From Amycolatopsis endophytica (GTDB taxonomy: Bacteria; Actinomycetota; Actinomycetes; Mycobacteriales; Pseudonocardiaceae), in NCBI RefSeq assembly GCF_013410405.1, contig NZ_JACCFK010000001.1, forward strand, positions 2,108,001 to 2,172,000: 64,000 nt of DNA. Direction: 5' to 3'. A program made the position numbers and the translations under genes. Each line of letters begins with the position of its first letter. Positions within the stretch are counted from its first letter, which is position 1. The notes beneath the pieces are model-generated. The model saw only the letters and a program-made list of their open reading frames with translations, ran no database searches and was not told the DNA's origin. Below are positions 59,049-64,000 of the stretch, one piece after another.

Positions 59049-60254
59049 ATGACCGTCCACCGTGACAACGACGCCACAGTGGCCACCACCACCTACGACC
59101 ACCAGGACTCGTCGGTTCCGGCGGAACAGGTGCGGGAAATCTTCGCCGGTATGCGGAACAGCGGCTGCCCCGTGGTGCACAGCGCGCACCACGGCGGTTT
59201 CTCCTACGTCAACCGGCACGAGGACGTCCGTCGTGCGATGTCGGACGCCGGGTCCTTCTCGTCGGGAGAGAACGGCATCGCCATCCCGGAGACCGGACTG
59301 CCGAAGATTCCCGCGCTGGAGTTCGACGAACCCGCGCACTCGATGTGGCGGGAGGTGCTGGGTGCACCGCTGACACCCGCGGCGGTGCGCGCGATGGAAC
59401 CGACGATCACCGAGATCGCCCATCTGCTGATCGACCAGTTCGCCGACACGGGCGCGACGGATCTGGTCAGCTCGTTCGCCGAACCACTGCCCGCGATCGT
59501 GATCGGCCGGATGGTGGGGCTGAACCAGGCCGAGGCGGTCGAGGTCCGCGAGCTCGCCATCGCGATGTTCGAAGCCATGGGCACCGCCGAGTTCCCGGGC
59601 CAGATGGGCCGTTTCGTCGCCTTCACCGAGCAGCGGCTGGCCGAGCGGCGGGAGAATCCGCGCGACGACTATCTCAGCCAGCTCGCGCGCGGCTCGGTGG
59701 CGGGGGTCAGCCTCGACACCACCGGGGTGGTGGGAGTGCTCACCGCGTTCCTGCTCGGCGGGCACCATTCCACGGCCACCGGAATCGCCGGCCTGCTCCG
59801 GCACGCGCTCTCGGAGCCAGGGGTGCGGGACCTGCTCGGCGACCGCAAGACCGTGGCCCGCGTGATCGAAGAGAGCCTGCGGCTGACCACCCCGCTGCAA
59901 CTGTTCGCCCGCACGGTCACCACCGACACGCGCATCGGCGAGCACCCGCTGGCCGTGGGCGAACGGGTCATGCTCAACCTCGGCGCGGCCAACCGTGATC
60001 CGGAGGTCTTCCCCGACCCGGAACGCTTCGACGCAGGTCGGCAGCGCAATCCGCACGTCGCGTTCGGTGGCGGTCTGCACACCTGCCAGGGACAGCACCT
60101 CGCGCGGGCCGAACTGCGGATCGCCCTGCAGGTGCTGCTCGCCCGGCTGCCCGACGTGCGGCTCGCCGGACCCGTCGTCGAAGGCGGCATGACCTCCGGG
60201 ATGCTGTTGCCGATCGTCTCGCTTCCGGCGGTGTTCACTCCGGAGGGGGCATAG
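59049..60254 (+). CDS. cytochrome P450, second
   Basis: 401 aa. I-helix FLLGGHHSTATGIAGLL: the usual acid before Thr is His here (GGHHST against AGHETT). The ExxR is in IEESLRLTTP, and the haem loop is VAFGGGLHTCQGQHLARAE. It is not closely similar to the first P450 and probably catalyses a different step. GGAG 6 nt before ATG 59049 lies in the end of the first P450 gene. Only 2 nt separate it from the reductase gene. Confidence 0.93.
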   Translation: MTVHRDNDATVATTTYDHQDSSVPAEQVREIFAGMRNSGCPVVHSAHHGGFSYVNRHEDVRRAMSDAGSFSSGENGIAIPETGLPKIPALEFDEPAHSMWREVLGAPLTPAAVRAMEPTITEIAHLLIDQFADTGATDLVSSFAEPLPAIVIGRMVGLNQAEAVEVRELAIAMFEAMGTAEFPGQMGRFVAFTEQRLAERRENPRDDYLSQLARGSVAGVSLDTTGVVGVLTAFLLGGHHSTATGIAGLLRHALSEPGVRDLLGDRKTVARVIEESLRLTTPLQLFARTVTTDTRIGEHPLAVGERVMLNLGAANRDPEVFPDPERFDAGRQRNPHVAFGGGLHTCQGQHLARAELRIALQVLLARLPDVRLAGPVVEGGMTSGMLLPIVSLPAVFTPEGA

Positions 60255-60256
60255 CG

Positions 60257-61195
60257 GTGGCGAGGAAGCTGGTCGTCGCCGCGAAGGAGCGGCTCGCCGA
60301 TGGCGTGGTGGAGCTGCGGCTGCGTGACCCGGCCGGGGGTGAGCTCGCGCAGTGGTCCGCGGGAGCCCACGTGGACGTGCACTGCGGGCCGGGAATGGTG
60401 CGGCAGTACTCGTTGTGCGGCGATCCGGCCCGGCGCGGTGAGTACCGGATCGCGGTACTGCGCGAACCGGAAAGCCGCGGTGGATCACGCGCGCTGCACG
60501 ACGACGTCGGGGAAGGCGCGCTGATCGAGGTTTCCGAGCCACGTAACCACTTCGGGCTGGAGCGGGCCGGGGGCTACCTGTTCGTCGCCGGCGGGATCGG
60601 CATCACGCCGATTCTGCCGATGCTGGCGGAAGCACAGCGGGCGGGAAAGCGCTGGCGATTGCTCTATGGCGGTCGGAGCCGCGCGTCGATGGCGTTCCTC
60701 GACGAGCTGCGCGGCTACGGGGAGAAGGTGCGGCTGGCACCGCAGGACGAGTGTGGGTTGCTCGACCTCCCGAGCGCGCTCGCCGGGCTGCCGGAGGGCA
60801 CACTGGTGTACTGCTGCGGACCGGAGCCGCTGCTGGCGGCGATCGAAGCCGCCTGTGCCGGCGCGGGTGTGCCCACCGCCTTGCGCGTCGAGCGGTTTTC
60901 CGCCAAACCGCGGCAGCACGTCGTGGACGGCGAGTTCGAGGTGGAACTGGCCGGCACCGGACAGCGCCTGCGCGTCCCGAGCGACCGCACGCTTCTCGAC
61001 GTCCTGCGCGACGCCGAAGTGGACGTCCTCACCTCCTGCGAAGAGGGCACCTGTGGCAGCTGCGAAACCGGGGTGCTGCGCGGTGAACCCGACCATCGCG
61101 ATTCCGTGCTGACCGACGAAGAGCGTGAACAGGGCGATCGGATCATGGTGTGCGTCTCACGCAGCAGAACGCCCCTGCTCACCCTGGACCTGTGA
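60257..61195 (+). CDS. phthalate dioxygenase reductase-type electron-transfer protein
   Basis: 312 aa. Flavin domain with RQYSLCGDP, NAD(P) domain with LFVAGGIGITPILPML and YCCGPEPLL, and a C-terminal plant-type [2Fe-2S] ferredoxin with CEEGTCGSCETG and a distal Cys in IMVCVSRS. It moves electrons from NADH through flavin and the iron-sulfur cluster. GGAGGGGG precedes GTG 60257. It probably feeds the two P450s directly or via the next-gene ferredoxin. Confidence 0.92.
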   Translation: MARKLVVAAKERLADGVVELRLRDPAGGELAQWSAGAHVDVHCGPGMVRQYSLCGDPARRGEYRIAVLREPESRGGSRALHDDVGEGALIEVSEPRNHFGLERAGGYLFVAGGIGITPILPMLAEAQRAGKRWRLLYGGRSRASMAFLDELRGYGEKVRLAPQDECGLLDLPSALAGLPEGTLVYCCGPEPLLAAIEAACAGAGVPTALRVERFSAKPRQHVVDGEFEVELAGTGQRLRVPSDRTLLDVLRDAEVDVLTSCEEGTCGSCETGVLRGEPDHRDSVLTDEEREQGDRIMVCVSRSRTPLLTLDL

Positions 61196-61238
61196 CCCCG
61201 GCGCGGCGGCGCCGATACTTCCGGACAGGAGTTCGATG

Positions 61239-61436
61239 ATGCGAATCCACATCGATCGCGATCGATGTGAAGGCCACGGTCAGTGCGCGGCCGTCGCGGA
61301 GCGCGTGCTGTACCTCGACGACAATGCCGAGCCCGTGCCGCGCTTCGAGGGCGACGTCCCGGAGCACCTGGAAGAGGACGCTCGTGCGGCGGTGTCGTGC
61401 TGTCCGGTCGCGGCCTTGTCCGCCGAAGCGGACTGA
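61239..61436 (+). CDS. [3Fe-4S]/[4Fe-4S] P450-type ferredoxin
   Basis: 65 aa: MRIHIDRDRCEGHGQCAAVA, then VSCCPVAALS. The CxxxxxC...CCP spacing is that of small actinobacterial ferredoxins that serve P450s (one cluster, usually 3Fe-4S when the second Cys position is non-Cys). AGGAG lies 7 nt before ATG 61239 (an ATG at 61236 is 4 nt away). Last gene of the operon. Confidence 0.9.
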   Translation: MRIHIDRDRCEGHGQCAAVAERVLYLDDNAEPVPRFEGDVPEHLEEDARAAVSCCPVAALSAEAD

Positions 61437-61461
61437 CGGCCGCGGTGACCCGCCGTGGTGC

Positions 61462-62271
61462 CTACCGCTCCGCAAGCACATCGAGCCTTTTCCGGACGAC
61501 GTCGGGATCGGTGTCCGTGACGCCGTGGACGAGCCGGTCGACCCCGGCCCGCCGGTAGGCATCCTCGGCGGCCGGACCCGGTTCGGCGTTCACCAAGGTG
61601 ACCGGCACCCGATCCCGTCCGAGTTCGGCCGCCCTGCGCCGGAGCGCGGCGATCCGCCTGCCGAGCCCGTCGGCGTCGCGGGCGGCGACGCCGATCGGGA
61701 GCCAGCCGTCCCCGAAGTCCAACACCCGGCGCTCGACTCCGGGCCCCATGCCGCCCACCAGGACCGGTGGGCGGCGCACCGGCATCGGGTACGCGAACGA
61801 GTCCCCGAACGACACGAACTCCCCCGCGTACCGAGCGGGACTGTTCTCCCACAGGGCCTTCATCGCCTCGACGTGCTCGGCCAGCCGCCGGTTGCGAGTC
61901 GCGGGGTCGACGCCGTGGTGGCGCATCTCGGCGCGGTTCCACCCGGCGCCGACCCCGAGCAGGACGCGCCCGCCCGACAGATGGTCGAGCGAGGCGACCT
62001 GCTTCGCGGTGTAGAGGGGGTCGCGCTGCGCCACCAGGGTCACGCCCGTTGCCAGACCCAGGGTCGTCGTCGCGGCCGCCGCGGCCGCGAGCGCGACGAA
62101 CGGGTCGTAGAGCCGCGCGTAGAAGCCGTCCGGGTCCGCGTCCGGCCCGGCGGGCAGGTGCGAGTGCTCGGGCAGCCACAGCGACTCGAACCCGCGTTCC
62201 TCGACCTCCCGCGCCAGATCCATCGCGCTCAGCGACGTGTCCGTGACGAAGGCGCTGACCCCGTGCTTCAT
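61462..62271 (-). CDS. LLM-class F420-dependent oxidoreductase
   Basis: 269 aa TIM barrel of the luciferase-like monooxygenase superfamily, F420-type: REVEERGFESLWLPEHSHLP, TTTLGLATGVTLVAQRDPLYTAKQVASLDHLSGGRVLLGVGAGWNRAEMRHHGVDP, and PVLVGGMGPGVERRVLDFGDGWLP. It transfers hydride to or from an organic substrate. ATG 62269-62271 overlaps the amidohydrolase stop (ATGA), coupling the two. Convergent with the ferredoxin gene. Confidence 0.92.
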   Translation of the reverse strand: MKHGVSAFVTDTSLSAMDLAREVEERGFESLWLPEHSHLPAGPDADPDGFYARLYDPFVALAAAAAATTTLGLATGVTLVAQRDPLYTAKQVASLDHLSGGRVLLGVGAGWNRAEMRHHGVDPATRNRRLAEHVEAMKALWENSPARYAGEFVSFGDSFAYPMPVRRPPVLVGGMGPGVERRVLDFGDGWLPIGVAARDADGLGRRIAALRRRAAELGRDRVPVTLVNAEPGPAAEDAYRRAGVDRLVHGVTDTDPDVVRKRLDVLAER

Positions 62272-63266
62272 GACGACGAACCGACTCTCACCGTGACACC
62301 GGCCCGGCGGGCGGCCTCGGGAAAGATCTCGAACCCGCGCCGCCCGATCGCCTCGGCAGCGCCCGCGCTCAGGACCGTGGACCCGCGCAGCTCCGCGATG
62401 CCGGCCTCGACGTTCGGCTCACTCGTGCACGGAGTGCCGTTGTCCGACCCGTACACCATGTGGTCCTCACCCACGAGACGCACCGCGGGCCAGAGCAGGC
62501 TGTCCGCGCTCGACGCGGCGGTGTCGACGTAGAGCCGAGCGGTCTGCTCCCGCAGCTCCTCCTGGGTGAGGCCGTTCGGGTTCGGCACCCAGACCTCGGT
62601 GCCGAGCCGGGTGAGCCTGCCGGACAGCGCGGGGAACGCACCTCCGCAGTGCCCGAGCACCACGAGCAGGTCCGGGTGTCGCCGGAAGACGCCCGCGTAG
62701 AGCATGTCGATGACGCTACGGGCGGTGTCGAAGGCGACCTCGACCAGCGGGCTCGGCCTGCCCTGCGAGGCGGGGGCGTGCGCGTCCGGGTGGATCAGAA
62801 CCGGGTTCCCCCGCCGCTCCAGCTCCCCCCACAGCGGCTCCAGCTCGGGCACACCGAGATGCACACCGGCGAACGGCGCGAGGAGCAGGTAGCCGTCCGC
62901 GCCGAGGTCGTCGGCCCGCCGCAGCTCGGCCACCGCGGCTTCGACGTCGTCAGTCGGCAGGGCCGCCAGCAGACCGAACCGGTCCGGGTGCTCGGCTACG
63001 AGCGAGGCGCCGTACCGGTTCGACGCGGTGATGCCGGACCGGACCTGCTCGGCGCTCGACGCACCGTGCACCCGCGGGACCTGGCTCAGCATCTGCATGG
63101 CGACACCGATCCGGTCCATGTGCCACAGGGTCCGGTCCTTGTCCCAGACGTAGGGCTCGGGCATCGTGAAGCACTCGTCGTACATCGCCTGCCAGACGGC
63201 CCGGACCTGCTCCGGGGTGCCCGGCGGGCTGAAGTGCGCGTGGATGTCCAACCAGCCTGATGACAT
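62268..63266 (-). CDS. amidohydrolase-2 family (ACMSD-like) enzyme, second
   Basis: 332 aa. WLDIHAHFSPPG (HxH at 9 and 11), VLIHPDAHAP, LLVVLGHCGGAFP and MVYGSDNGTPC (Asp) form the metal site. Substrate likely an acid decarboxylated or hydrolysed in the pathway. GAAGGAGG lies upstream of ATG 63264-63266. Middle gene of the leftward aldehyde dehydrogenase - amidohydrolase - LLM operon. Confidence 0.88.
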   Translation of the reverse strand: MSSGWLDIHAHFSPPGTPEQVRAVWQAMYDECFTMPEPYVWDKDRTLWHMDRIGVAMQMLSQVPRVHGASSAEQVRSGITASNRYGASLVAEHPDRFGLLAALPTDDVEAAVAELRRADDLGADGYLLLAPFAGVHLGVPELEPLWGELERRGNPVLIHPDAHAPASQGRPSPLVEVAFDTARSVIDMLYAGVFRRHPDLLVVLGHCGGAFPALSGRLTRLGTEVWVPNPNGLTQEELREQTARLYVDTAASSADSLLWPAVRLVGEDHMVYGSDNGTPCTSEPNVEAGIAELRGSTVLSAGAAEAIGRRGFEIFPEAARRAGVTVRVGSSS

Positions 63267-63293
63267 CTGATCCTCCTTCCCCGTCCGGATCGC

Positions 63294-64000
63294 CTAGGCG
63301 ATCCGGACGAGCTTCCAGTTGACGAACTCGGTGATCCCGAAATCGGAGAGACCGCGGCCGTACCCCGAGTTCTTCACTCCGCCCCACGGGAGGGTCGGAC
63401 CGGCTTCACCGCCCCGGTTGATGAAGACCATCCCGACCTCCAGCTGCGCCGCGATCCGCTCGGCCCGTGCCACGTCGGCGGAGACCACCGTGCTGCCGAG
63501 CCCGAAGTCGGAGTCGTTCGCCAGCGCGACGGCCTCCTCGTCGCTGTCCACCCGGAACACCATCGCGACTTGCGCGAAGATCTCCTGCCGGAAGACGGGG
63601 TTCTCCGGCGTGACGCCGGTGAGCACGGTCGGCTCCAGGAAGTAGCCCGTGCGGTCGATCCGCTTGCCACCCACGGCCACGGTCGCCCCGTGTTCGCGGG
63701 CGAGCTCGATCTGATCGAGGACGCGATCGAGCGCGTTCTCTCCCACCAACGGCCCGAAGTCGGTGGCCTCGTCCATGGGGTCGCCCGGCTCCATCGCGGC
63801 GAAGGCGGCGGTGAACCTCTGGAGGAAGGCGTCGTAGAGGCTGCTGTGGACGATGAACCGCTTGGCCGCGGCGCACGCCTGACCGGTGTTCATGGTCCGC
63901 GCGGCCACGGCGAGCGGCACCGCGAGGTCGAGGTCGGCGTCGTCCAGCACGAGGAACGGGTCGCTGCCACCGAGCTCGAGGGTGGCCCGCTTCAGCGACC
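63294..64000 (-). CDS. NAD(P)-dependent aldehyde dehydrogenase (5' part cut by window edge)
   Basis: The last 235 codons are visible. ATLELGGSDPF carries the catalytic Glu, MNTGQACAAAKRFIV the Cys nucleophile, PVFRQEIFAQVAMVF and LPWGGVKNSGYGRGLSDFGITEFVN the C-terminal features of succinate-semialdehyde/medium-chain aldehyde dehydrogenases. The NAD-binding N-terminal half lies beyond base 64000. It oxidises an aldehyde to an acid. Its stop is 27 nt before the amidohydrolase start. Confidence 0.92.
   Translation of the reverse strand, partial: SLKRATLELGGSDPFLVLDDADLDLAVPLAVAARTMNTGQACAAAKRFIVHSSLYDAFLQRFTAAFAAMEPGDPMDEATDFGPLVGENALDRVLDQIELAREHGATVAVGGKRIDRTGYFLEPTVLTGVTPENPVFRQEIFAQVAMVFRVDSDEEAVALANDSDFGLGSTVVSADVARAERIAAQLEVGMVFINRGGEAGPTLPWGGVKNSGYGRGLSDFGITEFVNWKLVRIA

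Noticed and set aside
1..64000. CRISPR array, rRNA operon or prophage structural module
   Set aside because: No regularly spaced repeats of 25-40 bp, no rRNA-like segments and no capsid, tail or terminase proteins were seen on either strand.

Overview
The window is high-GC DNA with dense, short-gap gene packing, many GTG/TTG starts, Shine-Dalgarno sites of the AGGAGG type and 4-bp ATGA/TTGA/GTGA gene overlaps. Gene content (mycobacterial-type dCTP deaminase, MpaB oxygenase, DUF3040 and DUF6328 proteins, SARP regulator, F420-type LLM oxidoreductase, P450 plus small ferredoxin, GH64/GH18 secreted enzymes) points to a filamentous actinobacterium, most likely of the Pseudonocardiaceae and possibly Amycolatopsis. 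That is an inference from content; no marker gene was compared.

Layout. 1-4.5 kb: end of a sugar porter, a nucleotidyltransferase-fold protein, a TauE/SafE permease, dcd and an MpaB oxygenase. 4.6-8.6 kb: a ~3.9 kb element in a tRNA-Gly(CCC) gene, bounded by 47-bp direct repeats. It holds a gutted integrase, a piece of an aminoglycoside phosphotransferase, a visibly AT-richer gene of the TIGR04141/DUF6119 type broken by one frameshift, and a second uncharacterised gene. This is the best candidate for an undescribed, possibly defence-related, cargo. 8.6-13.4 kb: an SDR relic, a lipoprotein, a membrane Nudix plus nucleotidyltransferase pair, an orphan CDI-immunity-like gene and dusB. 13.4-23 kb: a translationally coupled rhamnoside-utilisation operon (MFS - GH106 - GH78 - FAH hydrolase) divergent from a LacI regulator, with two similar candidate operators between them.

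23-33.6 kb: secreted and membrane genes, including a SodC-like protein, a fluoride-channel pair preceded by a 39-codon ORF, a dienelactone hydrolase, a YeeE/YedE permease, two small exported proteins, a large membrane protein, a secreted SBP56-like protein and a VapBC pair. 33.6-41.5 kb: a fungal-wall-degrading pair (GH64 + GH18) with a DasR-like site, then transporters and small regulators. 41.7-48.5 kb: TetR with an enoyl-CoA hydratase-like protein, a LuxR-HTH/SARP regulator, an XRE-NACHT membrane STAND protein and a secreted serine hydrolase.

48.5-64 kb is catabolic. It contains a TetR/FAD-monooxygenase pair, a TetR/amidohydrolase pair with twin operators, acetoacetyl-CoA synthetase, GntR and AraC regulators, and a tight operon of an alpha/beta hydrolase, two dissimilar P450s, an iron-sulfur flavoprotein reductase and a ferredoxin. 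Opposite these lie an F420-type oxidoreductase, a second amidohydrolase and an aldehyde dehydrogenase cut by the window edge. Together they look like a pathway that oxidises, cleaves and funnels an unidentified organic compound into central metabolism.
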